Shown here: positions 18,029-28,784 of the stretch, piece by piece | How the letters are laid out: each line of letters begins with the position of its first letter | Numbering within the stretch: the stretch's first letter is position 1 | From: Campylobacter sp. 19-13652 | GTDB lineage: Bacteria > Campylobacterota > Campylobacteria > Campylobacterales > Campylobacteraceae | Direction of reading: 5' to 3' | Length of the DNA stretch: 64,000 bases | NCBI RefSeq assembly: GCF_019702925.1 | Contig: NZ_AP024713.1 | Location: 1,612,001-1,676,000, forward strand | The notes under the pieces: generated by a model | Seen by the model: the letters and a program-made list of their open reading frames with translations, nothing else | Told to the model about the DNA's origin: nothing | Database searches by the model: none | Made by a program: the position numbers and the translations under genes

Positions 18029-20578
18029 CTAAAAAAGACTTTGAATATTTTTTATACCTAATGAAACATTTAGCTCCTTAGAGACACTATCTATAAACTC
18101 AATTATCTGCACAAGTACTTTTTTAGCATTTTCGTTTATTGATTTATCTAGGTTTTTGAGACTTTATTTGAGTGCCCTTTGCTGTTTCAGCCTTGCTATT
18201 TCAGCCTTTTTGGCAAGACTTTTTAGATTTTTTTTAAGATCTTTATCCATCTGCTTTAATAAAATTTCAAATGAACTTTTTTCAATTTTTATGCCAGTTT
18301 TATCATCCGCGTTTATAAAAGTGCCGTTTATTATTCTTTTTCTGATACTTATTGAAAGCTTTGATATTCGCTATGCGATATATTATTATGTGGGTCGTGG
18401 TTTAGGTTAAATAGTTTAATTTGAACTTGATGGTCTTTTGTGTCTATGTTTTTATCATGGTCATTTAGTATACCACATATAAGTGAGTTTTCCAGTTGCT
18501 GCATTTAAATTTTTAAAAAGCCACCCCCTCCCTCTCTCCCCTATTAGCAATCCACCCCTTGTGACAGAGCCATCTTGGTTTGTGTATATTTATCTCTTGT
18601 GGTGTCAAAGCAAATAAAGCTTTACATCTCCTATTTTCCGCCACTATTGCTATTTGGGCTGTCATAATAATTCTTAGCAGAACAGTTATAAAAAGTAGCG
18701 CTTACTCTCTCGTCTTCATTTGTGCGAGAACCAAAATCCATCTCAGAAGCTATGTGATACATAACCGAGTTAAATTTATTTGTAACCTCTAAAGTATTTT
18801 TACTATATATACTCTTGTGGAAATTTGGCTATGTCATCTAGGCTAAAGCTATCTTTTGAGTTTAGCACATCCTAGCCCACAACTTGAGTTAGAATTTCAT
18901 AAGCATTGCCGACGCTCTTTGCTATGCCTATTTCATCAAATGACCTAAACAGATGATTAGCGATTTTATAGTATCAGAATGAATTTTAAATCTTACAAAA
19001 CCTCAGCAGCCTCATTAAACTCATCTGTAAATATCCCTAGATGTCTACTTTATAGCCAGCAGCGCGCCTTTTTACTATCAGTAAAAAGCAAAATAATGGC
19101 GCGCTTGGTTTTAAAAAACCTCAATCTAATAAATCATATTGCCAAATTCCACCTGCGACTTTAGCCTATCTGCCATATTTTTTGAGTACTCGCACCGCAA
19201 AGCTTCGATATAATCATTTTCAAATTTATTCTGTAAATATCCCATTAAGCCAGTGTTTGAAAGCACAAGATCTTTAAATTCGCTAATCTAGTGCTTTTTA
19301 CAAGCTGGGTTTGCCGTCGTCTCATTTTCTACAAAAACCAAAAATAGCTCAGAAGCGGATATTTTATCCGCTTTTTGCGGCACAGTGCCAGAAATTTAAG
19401 TAAAAGAGCTACACAAGACCCGTATCATCTCATTACTCGCACTAGCTCCAAATCCGAGCGTAAAAAGCGGCTAAATCCAGTGCTTAAGGCGCCGCTTGAT
19501 AGCTATAAAATCCGATTTTCCGCCCTATTTATCTCTCCTATGTCGTCATAGCTTTGATACACTCTTGCATTTTTGTAAAAAATCGCCCCATCATAGCTAA
19601 AAACGCACTAGGTATACGCCACATATCCTGCACACCAAGCTCGCCGCCCCTAGCATTTGCGCTATTAGTTATCCTATCAAAAAGCCTCACGCACACCCTA
19701 GTTACCTCCAAAAGAGAAAGACTCTTTTGTGTTTTTAAGATACTCATCAATCTTTTTTAGCGTGTTTTTATGTACCTTTACACCATTTGCTAACTCAGCT
19801 ACTTTATTAAATCCTCTCCCATAAAGCCATCTTTATCCACCGAATATCCGTATAAATGGCTAAAATCAGCGCCTTAATATTGCTGCACTATAATCTCATT
19901 AAATTAAGCAGCGTTTGAATTTATTGAGTCTAATTTGGACGCTGCCTGCGATAAAAGGTTTAAATTTAATCAATAAATATTCATCTTTTACCCTCTCCTT
20001 CCCCAGATGCTTTAAAGTCTCACCAAAAATCACTCGTCTTTTCCACTAATTTAAACGAGCACTGTGTACTAAGAAGGCTTTGCGGGGAGGGGGATAAAAT
20101 TTAACTCATTAAAGCTAAAACTAACGCCAACCGGTAGCTTGCTTTTAAATTCTTTTGCGGTTTCAAGCTCCTAGACGGTTTTACACACATCAAAGATTTG
20201 CACCTTGTTAAAATCTACTATAAAACCGCTCCTTTTTCTGTGTGATTTGCCCAGTAATCTCGCTAAACATCCTATACGTGCCCTCCATATCAATATGCAC
20301 AAATGGGCTTATGCCTAGAGCGTGAGAATAGATATAATTTTCCTAATTAAACTGCTCAATCTGAGCTAGCATGTCTTTGTGGGTTTTAAAATCATTTGGC
20401 AAGCCTGCTACTTTATTAAAAAAGCCATTTTCATCTACCGTATAGCCAAAGCTTGAGCTAGGCGGATTAGCAGATAAAAGGCTAGAAAAGCTCCCACATT
20501 AAGGCTTGGCACTAGATTTTGACAACTGGGCTTTGCTATTTGTAAGAGATTTGAATTTATACTTTACACACTATTCAT
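18029..20578 (-). pseudogene. Decayed coding region with three copies of one motif
   Basis: No intact gene spans this 2.55 kb, but minus-strand translation gives clear protein remnants broken by stops and frameshifts. A start with ribosome site (AAAGGGCGAT ATG, 20576-20578) reads MNSV, stop, then shifts. Three related motifs occur: FGYTVDENGFFNKVAGLP (about 20368-20450), YGYSVDKDGFMGED plus FNKVAELANGVKVHKNTL (19756-19858), and GIFTDEFNEAAEVL with KIHSDTI (18968-19044). The last part (about 18300 to the stop at 18029) encodes a Lys-rich coiled-coil tail ending LGIKNIQSLF, with one internal stop. Either several tandem paralogues or one multi-unit protein decayed here. From memory, the GYxVDxxGF motif recalls Campylobacter secreted proteins (Cj0814-like), but I am unsure. 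Confidence 0.7.
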
Positions 20579-20637
20579 ATCGCCCTTTGCTAGTTTTGTT
20601 AAACTTAGCAAAAATCATACGAATTTATATAAAATAT

Positions 20638-20844
20638 TTAGCGCCTATTTTTAAATTCCTCGCGCCTTTTTTCTAGTTCATACGCATCATTAAGCGCATC
20701 CTCGCCATCATCAAGAGCACCTTCTAAAAACTTGCGATGATCCTCAAATTGCCTACTTTTTAACCCCCAAAGCAAAGCCGCAAGCCCAGCCCCACCAAGA
20801 GAAATCGATACTATAAGCATCATCACAACCACGCCATCACTCAT
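20638..20844 (-). CDS. ccoS: cbb3 oxidase assembly protein CcoS
   Basis: Small membrane protein needed for cofactor insertion into cbb3 cytochrome oxidase. The 68 residues show one N-terminal transmembrane helix (VVVMMLIVSISLGGAGLAALLWGLKS) followed by the CcoS signature FEDHRKFLEGALDD, then an acidic and basic tail. Its start overlaps the end of ccoI by four bases, the usual ccoI-ccoS order. Confidence 0.9.
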   Translation of the reverse strand: MSDGVVVMMLIVSISLGGAGLAALLWGLKSRQFEDHRKFLEGALDDGEDALNDAYELEKRREEFKNRR

Positions 20845-23348
20845 ATTTTTCCTTTAAATTTAAGCCCAAGTGAGAGGGAGTTTAACACCACCACGAGCGA
20901 GCTAAGCGACATAGAAACAGCAGCCACAAGCGGCACGACATACCCAGTCATGGCAAGCGGAATACTAAGGGCATTATAGACAAAGCAAAAGCCTAAATTT
21001 ATCCGCACCTTACGCATGCTAGCCCTAGCCAGACGCACCGCAAAAACAAGCGCTTTTAGGCTGTCGTTTAGTAGTATCACATCGCTTGTATTAAGGCTCA
21101 CATCAGCCCCTGTGCTCATCGCCACAGCCACGTGAGCCTCTGAAAGCGCCAAAGCGTCATTAATACCATCTCCCACCATAAGCACCCTGCGCCCAGCCTC
21201 TTTTAACCTTGATATCTCGCTAGCCTTATCCTCTGGCAGACAGCAGGACTTAAACGAGCTTATGCCAAGCTCTTGTGCGCTCTTTGCTACAGAGGCTTTG
21301 GTATCTCCTGATAGCACCATCACATCAAGCCCCATATCAAAAAGCGCACGCACACTATCTTTTGCCTCATCTCTTAGCGCAGAGCTAAGCTCAAAACTAG
21401 CTAGAACAACCCCATCAATCGCAAAATAATACCCTGAGCTACCAGAACATAAGCTAATACCAAGCTCCCTCATAAGCCTGCTACTACCGCCTGCTATCTC
21501 ACGCTCTTTATAATAAGCCATCACGCCACGTCCAGCAAGCTCCCTAACACCGCAAACATCTTTTGGCATTACGCCTTTTGCTTTTAGATAACCTGCGATA
21601 GCTACGCTTACTGGATGGGTGCTAGCCTGCGTAATAGATAGCAAAATACCCTCATCAAATGGTGCAAAGTAGCTAAAACTAGACACCTTAAGCTCTTTAG
21701 TCGTTAAAGTGCCTGTCTTATCAAAGACTACCGTATCACACTCACAAAGCGCCTCAATAATGCTTGCATATCTAAAAAGTATGCCATTTTTAAATCCGAT
21801 AGAAAGTGCGACCACGGTACTAACTGGAGTAGCTAGAGATAGCGCACATGGGCAGGCTATAACAATGACTGAAACACCTATAATAAGCGCATAGGAAAAC
21901 GAGCTAGAAAATAGATAATAAACAAATGTAAGCACAGCAAGACCAATAATGGCTAAAGAAAAGCCTGATGAAATTTTATTTGCTAACTCCTCAATACGAG
22001 GCTTTTTAGATAGATTGTGCCAAAGCACGTCTAAAAGCCTGCCTATAAGGCTATTTTTTGCACTTTGGGTACAACGATAAAGCACGTTTCCATTTATGCA
22101 GATACTGCCACTTAAAATCTCGCCACCAGCCTCGACAAAAGCTGGCAAACTCTCGCCAGTAATCATCGATGTATCAAAGCTGGCCTCGCCACTCTTACAA
22201 ACCCCATCAAGCAGAGCCATATCCCCAGCACAAAGCCTAATAATCTCCCCACTAGACACGCTATCAGCATTCACGCTAATAAACCCCTCGCCTCTTTTAA
22301 CCATAACCGTGCTAGGTAGCCGCGCTAGGAGTGTATCAAAGGCATCTGTGGCGCTTTTTTTGCTTGTAGATTCAAAGAATTTGCCTATAAAAACAAAGGT
22401 GATAATCATAGCAACAGAGTCAAAATAGACCTCCCCGCTACGAGTAAGCATAGCATAAACCGAGTATATATAAGTACTCAAAGCTCCACTTGCCACAAGC
22501 GCGTCCATGTTTGCATGTCGCCCTAAAATACTAGCCCTAAGCCCAGCAAAAAATCCGCTACCAGTATAAAAAAGCACAGGTGTAGCCAGAATAAACTCGG
22601 CAAAATTTAAAATCAAGCGAATAGATTCGCTCATGCCACTAAAGTACCCACTATATTGTGCGACAGCTATCCACATTATATTCATAAGCCCAAAAAGCCC
22701 CACCAAAAGGCGCGAATAAAACTCTCTCCTTTTTTTCTGGGTGCGCTCCTCGTAGCTAGCCGCGTCAAATGGCATAGCCTTATACCCTACGCGCGATATT
22801 AAATTTATAATATAAGAAAGGCTTATGCTCTGTGGGTCAAAGACTATGTTTGCTTTTTGGTTTGTGGAGTTTATGCTAATTTCTAAAATGCCATCTTTTA
22901 AAGTTAAAAGCTTTTCTAAAAGCCAGACACAAGCCGAGCAGGAAATCCCCTCAATCACGAGGCTTATCTCGTGGGCTTTGTCTTTTACCCTGATATATTT
23001 AGCGTAAGTTGTTTCAAATTCTTGAATATCCAAAAGCTCGCTATCAAGCTTATCTGCTATGACTTTAATATCTGAAAGAGTAGGACAATCGGTAGAAATT
23101 TTATCATCTGTTGTATTTATGGCTTGGCTTTTGTTTGAGTTTAAAAATGAAAATTTATCAGACTTTACATCTTTGGCTGGATTTAGCTCATTATCACCTA
23201 GCCTATCATAAAACTCCTCAAGCCCACTTAAATGCAAAAGCTGCCAAACGCTCTCACAACCAGTGCAACAAAAGTACTCAGAGCCTGATTTTATCATGGC
23301 ATTTTTATCAAATTTTTGCTGACAATGAGAACATTTTAGCATAGACAT
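20841..23348 (-). CDS. ccoI: Copper-translocating P-type ATPase for cbb3 oxidase (CcoI/FixI)
   Basis: Inner-membrane P1B ATPase that supplies copper for cbb3 oxidase. The 835 residues begin with a Cys-rich zinc-ribbon-like part (CSHCQQKF, CCTGCESVW), then a heavy-metal domain with GISCSAC, the channel motif CPCALS, the phosphorylation site DKTGTLT, the HP motif (STHPVSVAI) and GDGINDALAL. The N-terminal extension separates CcoI/FixI from ordinary CopA. The start is weakly defined: ATG at 23348, or an in-frame ATG two codons later, neither with a strong ribosome site. It lies 56 bases after qcrC, so it may be read with the bc1 genes. Confidence 0.93.
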   Translation of the reverse strand: MSMLKCSHCQQKFDKNAMIKSGSEYFCCTGCESVWQLLHLSGLEEFYDRLGDNELNPAKDVKSDKFSFLNSNKSQAINTTDDKISTDCPTLSDIKVIADKLDSELLDIQEFETTYAKYIRVKDKAHEISLVIEGISCSACVWLLEKLLTLKDGILEISINSTNQKANIVFDPQSISLSYIINLISRVGYKAMPFDAASYEERTQKKRREFYSRLLVGLFGLMNIMWIAVAQYSGYFSGMSESIRLILNFAEFILATPVLFYTGSGFFAGLRASILGRHANMDALVASGALSTYIYSVYAMLTRSGEVYFDSVAMIITFVFIGKFFESTSKKSATDAFDTLLARLPSTVMVKRGEGFISVNADSVSSGEIIRLCAGDMALLDGVCKSGEASFDTSMITGESLPAFVEAGGEILSGSICINGNVLYRCTQSAKNSLIGRLLDVLWHNLSKKPRIEELANKISSGFSLAIIGLAVLTFVYYLFSSSFSYALIIGVSVIVIACPCALSLATPVSTVVALSIGFKNGILFRYASIIEALCECDTVVFDKTGTLTTKELKVSSFSYFAPFDEGILLSITQASTHPVSVAIAGYLKAKGVMPKDVCGVRELAGRGVMAYYKEREIAGGSSRLMRELGISLCSGSSGYYFAIDGVVLASFELSSALRDEAKDSVRALFDMGLDVMVLSGDTKASVAKSAQELGISSFKSCCLPEDKASEISRLKEAGRRVLMVGDGINDALALSEAHVAVAMSTGADVSLNTSDVILLNDSLKALVFAVRLARASMRKVRINLGFCFVYNALSIPLAMTGYVVPLVAAVSMSLSSLVVVLNSLSLGLKFKGKI

Positions 23349-23404
23349 GAAATAAAGCTTTGTATAAATTTAAAATGGGCTAGGACTATCCTAACCCAAA
23401 AATA

Positions 23405-24451
23405 TTAATGTAGATCAGCCCAAATCTTGCGCTTCCATAGTGTTGCAAATATGCCCAAAACTAAGAAATATAGCATTATATAAATTCCCAAGCTCTCGCG
23501 CTCTGCCTTTTTACTATCCCCTACTTTTTCCATATATCCGACTATTTGTTCAGTAGCTTGATCAGTCAAACCAACACGAGGCATAGCCGTACCTGGAAGC
23601 ATTTTTTGAGTATCATTTATAAATTTGACCAGATAATTATCAGAGTTTTTCGCTCTAATCATCATAGATAAATCAGGTGGAGTTGAGCCTAAATACTCTG
23701 CAAGCAATGCTTTATTTGAAGTAGCATAAAGTTTTGCGTACTTCATATCATGGCATCTTTGGCAAGCATCAGCAAATAATCTCTCGTCACTTATACCATT
23801 GTTTTCGCTTATATATTTTTCGCTCATTGCTTTTAGATAAGCCACCAAATCAGCAATTTCGCCATTTTCATTATCAGAACTTGGTGCAAAATTTGGCATA
23901 GGAAAAGGCTTTTCATCGTTAAATTTATGACTTAACTTAAGCGCCATAGGTGGATTTTTAATAAGTGCAGCCAAAAACTCGCTATCATAAATAGCCCCAG
24001 CGGTACTAAGATCAGGTGGAACCACCCCAAAAGCCTCGCTAGCGCCAGCTGCATCATTTGGCGATTCTATACCAGCTACTTTCATGCCGTGACAACCTGT
24101 ACAGCCAGCATTATTAAATATCTCTTCGCCTTTTGTGGCGTCGCCTTTGTTTAGGTCAATTTTTTTAATATCTCCCCAAAAGCTCTCATAAGAATCTAAA
24201 TACTCTTTAGATGATTGTAAAGCCACCTTTGCAGATAAGACTTTGGCACTGTCATGGCTAAGCTCAGCCATAGTTAGCTCTACTTGTTTTTGATTTAAAT
24301 GCTCTTTTGCAAGCTCCACATCCTCATTTATATAGTCAAAATCAGCAGCAGAGGTGTGAGGATGTAGCTTAGTATGTGCATAAGGCTCAATACCCCAGTA
24401 AAGAATCCCTGAAAGGATAACTAATATAGCAAATATCTTTAACTCTTTCAT
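23405..24451 (-). CDS. qcrC: Cytochrome bc1 complex dihaem cytochrome c subunit
   Basis: Dihaem c-type cytochrome subunit of the quinol:cytochrome c oxidoreductase. The 348 residues have an N-terminal membrane anchor, two CxxCH haem sites (GCTGCHGMK and CQRCHDMK), Met-containing segments that could be axial ligands (PFPMPNFAP, PGTAMPRVG) and a C-terminal transmembrane helix. This dihaem architecture replaces classical cytochrome c1 in epsilonproteobacteria. It starts three bases after qcrB. Confidence 0.93.
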   Translation of the reverse strand: MKELKIFAILVILSGILYWGIEPYAHTKLHPHTSAADFDYINEDVELAKEHLNQKQVELTMAELSHDSAKVLSAKVALQSSKEYLDSYESFWGDIKKIDLNKGDATKGEEIFNNAGCTGCHGMKVAGIESPNDAAGASEAFGVVPPDLSTAGAIYDSEFLAALIKNPPMALKLSHKFNDEKPFPMPNFAPSSDNENGEIADLVAYLKAMSEKYISENNGISDERLFADACQRCHDMKYAKLYATSNKALLAEYLGSTPPDLSMMIRAKNSDNYLVKFINDTQKMLPGTAMPRVGLTDQATEQIVGYMEKVGDSKKAERESLGIYIMLYFLVLGIFATLWKRKIWADLH

Positions 24452-24453
24452 AA

Positions 24454-25698
24454 TTAGCCCCTTTTCCTTTCAAGTATGGTAATAAGTGGTAGTGCCACTA
24501 TAAATAAGAATAAAAATAGCACAGATGAACCAAAGCCCAACCAATCCATAATACCTCCGGTTGGAAGTTTACCCAGGATTGACAGCAATATTAAATCAAT
24601 CACAAGCACCCAAAACCATATAAAAAACAGAGGTCTTCTCTGAGCTGGGGCTACTACATCGCTGCGGTCTAGTAAAGGTATAATCATAAATGCAGCTCCA
24701 GCAAAAGCAAATGCCATAAGCCCTATATTGTAGGCTGAAATTCCAGCTATATCAAAGAAAAATCCACGTAAAATCTCATACTGCCATAAGAAATACCACT
24801 CAGGATAGATGTGTGGTGGAGTTTTTAGAGGATTTGCTGGCTCGAAATTTATCGGATCCATCGCAAAACCGTAGTGAAAGCAAACTAGATAAAAATAAAA
24901 AATCATAAAAAACGATACATACATAAAGTCTTTTGACAAAAATCCAGGCCAAAATGGAATAACCTTAGCCTTAGCTTTATCTCCATGCAAATACTCATTA
25001 GCCTCTACTTCAAAGTCTATTTCTTCGCTATCTATATTATTAACATGCGGAATACGAAGTGAGTAAAAATGCACCGCAATAACGGCAATAATAACTATCG
25101 GCATAAGGCAGACGTGAAGCATAAAAAAGCGAGTAAGCGTACTATCGCCAACAGCATAATCTCCACGTATCCATTCAACTAACGCATCGCCAATTACTGG
25201 TACACCACCAAAAAGCTGAGTAATAACAGTCGCCGCCCAGTAGCTCATCTGTCCCCATGGTAGCATATATCCGCTAAATGCCTCAGCTGAAAAGCAGATA
25301 AATAGCAGCATTCCACTTACCCATATGACTTCGCGACCCCTCTTATAAGAACCATAATAAAGCCCAGTAAGTAGGTGAATATACATAATCAAAAACACAA
25401 CAGAAGCTGCAACTGCGTGCATATGTCGCCATAACCAACCATACTCAACCTCTTGCATTATTGTGTAGTTTACGCTATCAAAGGCTAAATGTACATCGGG
25501 CTTATAATACATAAGAAGAAAAAGTCCACTTATAAAAAGCACCGCAAAAAGGCTAATAAGTATAACACCCATAGCCCAAAGGAAGTTGATATTTTTCGGT
25601 ATCCAGTATTCGCTCATAAGTACTTTAAAGAGCTTAGTTACTGCTAAGCGCTGATCAAACCAGTCAAGAACGCTTGTTGATTTATGAATTTGTGCCAT
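24454..25698 (-). CDS. qcrB: Cytochrome bc1 complex cytochrome b subunit
   Basis: Membrane cytochrome b of the quinol oxidase complex, carrying two b haems. The 414 residues show the haem-ligating helices (WLWRHMHAVAAS and FFMLHVCLMP), the Qo-site motif PEWYFLWQYEILR, and eight or more hydrophobic helices. I place the start at ATG 25698 (MAQIHKST) rather than further upstream because the family begins there. The upstream ribosome-binding sequence is the G7 tract directly after the qcrA stop. The order qcrA-qcrB-qcrC is standard. Confidence 0.95.
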   Translation of the reverse strand: MAQIHKSTSVLDWFDQRLAVTKLFKVLMSEYWIPKNINFLWAMGVILISLFAVLFISGLFLLMYYKPDVHLAFDSVNYTIMQEVEYGWLWRHMHAVAASVVFLIMYIHLLTGLYYGSYKRGREVIWVSGMLLFICFSAEAFSGYMLPWGQMSYWAATVITQLFGGVPVIGDALVEWIRGDYAVGDSTLTRFFMLHVCLMPIVIIAVIAVHFYSLRIPHVNNIDSEEIDFEVEANEYLHGDKAKAKVIPFWPGFLSKDFMYVSFFMIFYFYLVCFHYGFAMDPINFEPANPLKTPPHIYPEWYFLWQYEILRGFFFDIAGISAYNIGLMAFAFAGAAFMIIPLLDRSDVVAPAQRRPLFFIWFWVLVIDLILLSILGKLPTGGIMDWLGFGSSVLFLFLFIVALPLITILERKRG

Positions 25699-25704
25699 TA
25701 AACG

Positions 25705-25711
25705 CCCCCCC
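25705..25711 (-). repeat. G7 tract acting as apparent ribosome site of qcrB
   Basis: Seven G on the minus strand follow the qcrA TAA directly and end six bases before the qcrB ATG. No other Shine-Dalgarno is present. Confidence 0.85.
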
Positions 25712-26215
25712 TTAAGCTTTACCAACTAATTTTTTATACTCTTCGCCCTCTTCGCCTAAGACTAGCTTAGTACCCTCTATTTTAAAAGGTGGTATATCTA
25801 GTGGGCGAGGTGGTGGGCCAAAGGTATTTACGCCGCTTGCGTTAAATACGCCTCCATGACAGGGGCATACAAAGTCAAGACTACTACTTCTCCATTGAGG
25901 TATGCAGCCTAGGTGGGTACAAAGACCTATAACTACGGTATAGCGACTACCGTCTATAATGACGTCTCTAGCGTCATCAGCTGACATTTTATCGTCTTTT
26001 CTTATTATAAAAATAGGCTTTTTACGCCACTCTACTTGGCGCATCTCGCCTGGGTTTATAGGGCTTATATCCACTGTTGTAAAACCAGCTGCTTTTACAC
26101 TCGGAAGCGGATCCCACGTCTTTTTCATCGCCACGAGCGAAAAAGCTCCGCCAACAGCAGCTACCGCGCCAAAGGCTAAACCAATAAAATCTCGTCGTTC
26201 TTGCTTAAGAGACAT
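25712..26215 (-). CDS. qcrA: Cytochrome bc1 complex Rieske iron-sulfur subunit
   Basis: Rieske [2Fe-2S] protein of the bc1 complex, exported folded. The 167 residues carry a Tat-type signal (ERRDFIGLAFG) with one transmembrane anchor and the two cluster loops CTHLGC and CPCHGG, followed by GPPPRPL. Length is normal. First gene of qcrABC, with the start about 91 bases after mnmG. Confidence 0.95.
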   Translation of the reverse strand: MSLKQERRDFIGLAFGAVAAVGGAFSLVAMKKTWDPLPSVKAAGFTTVDISPINPGEMRQVEWRKKPIFIIRKDDKMSADDARDVIIDGSRYTVVIGLCTHLGCIPQWRSSSLDFVCPCHGGVFNASGVNTFGPPPRPLDIPPFKIEGTKLVLGEEGEEYKKLVGKA

Positions 26216-26306
26216 TGCCGTCCTTTCATCTAATTTGCTATATACAAGTTGTTGATTTTAGCTAAATCAACTTTAAATTTAAATTTAATCTCGCAATTAA
26301 TTATGC

Positions 26307-28169
26307 TTAAATTGCTCCGCGTTGCTTTAAATATATATGAATAATATCAATTGCAGCTGGCGTGATACCGCTTATCTGACTAGCCGCAAATAGAGTCGGC
26401 GGCCTGAAAAGCTCGAGCTTTTCTATCACTTCATTACTAAGCCCACTTATACCTTTAAAGCTAAAATCACCCGGAATTTTAACCTCAAGCATGCCTCTCA
26501 TGCGCTCTATCTGCCCTAGCTGTTCTTTTATATAGTGCTGATATTTTGCCTCGATTAAAATTTGCTCTAAGCTAACCTCATCAAGCCCAGCAAAAAACTC
26601 ATCAAGCTTTCTTAACTTATCCGCACCAAAGCTCTTTCTAGCGACGATTTTTTGCCAAGTACTTTTTTCGCTTATAATATCCTCGTTAATGCTAGATAAA
26701 AACTCCAAATTAGCCTTTGAGGGTGTAATCTCTGTCAAATTTAGCCACTCCAGCCCCTGCTTTACACGCTCTCTTACTGCATCTACCAAAGCATACTCAT
26801 CGCTTGATAAAAGCCCAAACTCATGCCCATAATGGCTTAGTCTAAGCGTCGCATTATCCTCACGCAGTAGCAGGCGATACTCCGCACGGCTTGTAAACAT
26901 ACGGTAAGGCTCTTTTGTGCCTTTGGTTACTAAATCATCGATTAAAACGCCGATATATCCTTCATCTCGGCGCAAGATAAAGGGCTTTTTTGCGTCAATT
27001 TTAAGCACGGCATTTATGCCAGCCATTAGCCCCTGAGCCGCAGCCTCCTCATACCCAGTCGTACCATTTATCTGTCCCGCTAAATATAGCCCAGCCACAG
27101 CCTTTGTCTCTAGCGTGTGGTATAGCTGTGTAGGCTCTACATAGTCGTATTCTATCGCATATCCGTGCCTTACTATGCGCGCATTTTCAAAGCCTTTTAT
27201 ACTTCTTATCATTGCCACTTGCACGTCATAAGGAAGGCTGGTAGAAAAGCCATTTATGTAGTATTCGCTCGCCTCGGCAGTCTGCGGCTCGATGAAAAGA
27301 TGATGGCGGTCTTTATCGGCAAAGCGATTGATTTTATCCTCAATGCTAGGACAATAGCGTGGCCCCACACCCTCAATCTGCCCTGTAAAAAGCGGCGCTT
27401 TGTCAAAATTTGAGCGGATTATCTCATGGGTATTTTCATCTGTGTAGGCTATGTAGCATGGCAGCTGAGTGGGGTTAAAATCGCGAGTGCGAAAGCTAAA
27501 TGCCTTTGGTTTAGCATCGCCGTCTTGTCGCTCAAGAGTGCTAAAATCAATGCTCTTTGCGTCAATCCTAGGGCAGGTGCCAGTCTTTAATCTACCCAAA
27601 TTTAACCCAAGCTCCCTTAAGCTATTTGATAGCTCCGTACTAGCTAGCTCGCCCACTCGCCCTGCGCTAAATTTATTAAATCCCACATGAATAAGCCCGT
27701 TTAAAAACGTCCCAGTCGTGATTATCACTGCTTTTGCAAAGTATTCATTGCCTAGGTGAGTTTTTACGCCACACACTGCGCCGTTTTGCGTTAGAATTTG
27801 AGAGGCAATTTCTTGAGTGATTTCTAAATTTGGAGTATTTAGGAGCAAATTTCTCATATAAACACGGTATTTATCCATATCTATCTGCGCTCTTGAGCCA
27901 CGTACTGCTGGACCTTTGCTCTCATTTAGCACGCGAAACTGAATCCCACAAATATCGGTGCTAAGCCCCATAACCCCGCCAAGAGCGTCGACTTCTTTTA
28001 CGAGGTGTCCTTTAGCCAGTCCACCTATAGCTGGATTACAGCTTGCTGCGCCTATTTGCTCGGCTAGGATTGTGATTAAAAGCGTTTTTTTGCCCATTTT
28101 TGCAGCCGCCATGCTAGCCTCTATGCCAGCATGTCCGCCGCCTATTACGATGATATCATATTCGTTCAT
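26307..28169 (-). CDS. mnmG: tRNA uridine-5-carboxymethylaminomethyl modification enzyme
   Basis: FAD-dependent partner of MnmE that modifies the wobble uridine of certain tRNAs. The 620 residues have the N-terminal dinucleotide loop GGGHAGIEA, the [14 protein letters not shown] signature, the GTCPRI and [30 protein letters not shown] blocks and the C-terminal GISGLSNE domain. Length matches the family. It lies 49 bases after the thioesterase gene on the same strand. Confidence 0.97.
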   Translation of the reverse strand: MNEYDIIVIGGGHAGIEASMAAAKMGKKTLLITILAEQIGAASCNPAIGGLAKGHLVKEVDALGGVMGLSTDICGIQFRVLNESKGPAVRGSRAQIDMDKYRVYMRNLLLNTPNLEITQEIASQILTQNGAVCGVKTHLGNEYFAKAVIITTGTFLNGLIHVGFNKFSAGRVGELASTELSNSLRELGLNLGRLKTGTCPRIDAKSIDFSTLERQDGDAKPKAFSFRTRDFNPTQLPCYIAYTDENTHEIIRSNFDKAPLFTGQIEGVGPRYCPSIEDKINRFADKDRHHLFIEPQTAEASEYYINGFSTSLPYDVQVAMIRSIKGFENARIVRHGYAIEYDYVEPTQLYHTLETKAVAGLYLAGQINGTTGYEEAAAQGLMAGINAVLKIDAKKPFILRRDEGYIGVLIDDLVTKGTKEPYRMFTSRAEYRLLLREDNATLRLSHYGHEFGLLSSDEYALVDAVRERVKQGLEWLNLTEITPSKANLEFLSSINEDIISEKSTWQKIVARKSFGADKLRKLDEFFAGLDEVSLEQILIEAKYQHYIKEQLGQIERMRGMLEVKIPGDFSFKGISGLSNEVIEKLELFRPPTLFAASQISGITPAAIDIIHIYLKQRGAI

Positions 28170-28218
28170 TTTCTTTGCGCCTTGTAAATTTAATAGCGCG
28201 GATTATACCATATTAAAT

Positions 28219-28665
28219 TTAAAAGCCATGTAGGCGCTTTAGTTCGTCGCTTATGGTTTTTTTTACTCCGTCTTTGGTTACACTTACGTAGCTACCGTGT
28301 GCGCTGGCGACGTGATGAGGCTGACGAAAGCCCAGCTCATTTAGCCTAAGCGCAATGACTTCAACTTGTACATGTATGGAGGTTTTGCCCACATCTTTTA
28401 TCTTTGCATAATAGCAGACTTGATCCCCCACATAAACAGGGCTTGTAAAAAGAATCTCTTTCATGCTTACAGTTACCACACGCTCTGGTGCTACCTGCCT
28501 AGCTGCACTTCCACCTGCTAGATCTATTTGGCTCATTATCCACCCACCAAAGATATTTCCAGCTGAGTTTGTATCCTTTGGCATAGCCACTATACGGATA
28601 AATGGCTCTCCATAATCCTTTATTATTTCTAAGACATTATTTGGGTCTTGCTGTGCGCCTATCAT
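28219..28665 (-). CDS. Acyl-CoA thioesterase, YciA-type hotdog fold
   Basis: Cytosolic hotdog-fold thioesterase likely acting on acyl-CoAs. The 148 residues show the family core GNIFGGWIMSQIDLAGG with its catalytic Asp, the VTVSMKEILFTSPVYVGD strand and a short basic tail. Divergent from ciaB. Substrate is not determinable here. Confidence 0.9.
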   Translation of the reverse strand: MIGAQQDPNNVLEIIKDYGEPFIRIVAMPKDTNSAGNIFGGWIMSQIDLAGGSAARQVAPERVVTVSMKEILFTSPVYVGDQVCYYAKIKDVGKTSIHVQVEVIALRLNELGFRQPHHVASAHGSYVSVTKDGVKKTISDELKRLHGF

Positions 28666-28744
28666 TTAAGTTTTCCTTGTTTTAATTTTTAGTTGATTTT
28701 ACTTAAATTTACTCCTATTTGCAATTATATTAAATAGTTTGTGA

Positions 28745-28750
28745 TAAAAT
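28745..28750 (+). promoter_or_regulatory. Probable extended -10 element for ciaB
   Basis: TGATAAAAT, with the hexamer 35 bases before the ciaB ATG and an AAAAAGG ribosome site between. Confidence 0.5.
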
Positions 28751-28784
28751 TTATCAATTTTAATAGCAAAAAGGTAACACAAAT

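Noticed and set aside
18156-18410. 84-codon plus-strand frame in the decayed region
   Set aside because: Minus-strand translation there gives a coiled-coil protein remnant; the plus frame is its complement.
18029-20578. Stop-codon readthrough or recoding instead of decay
   Set aside because: Frameshifts as well as several different stop codons occur, so recoding cannot restore a single protein.
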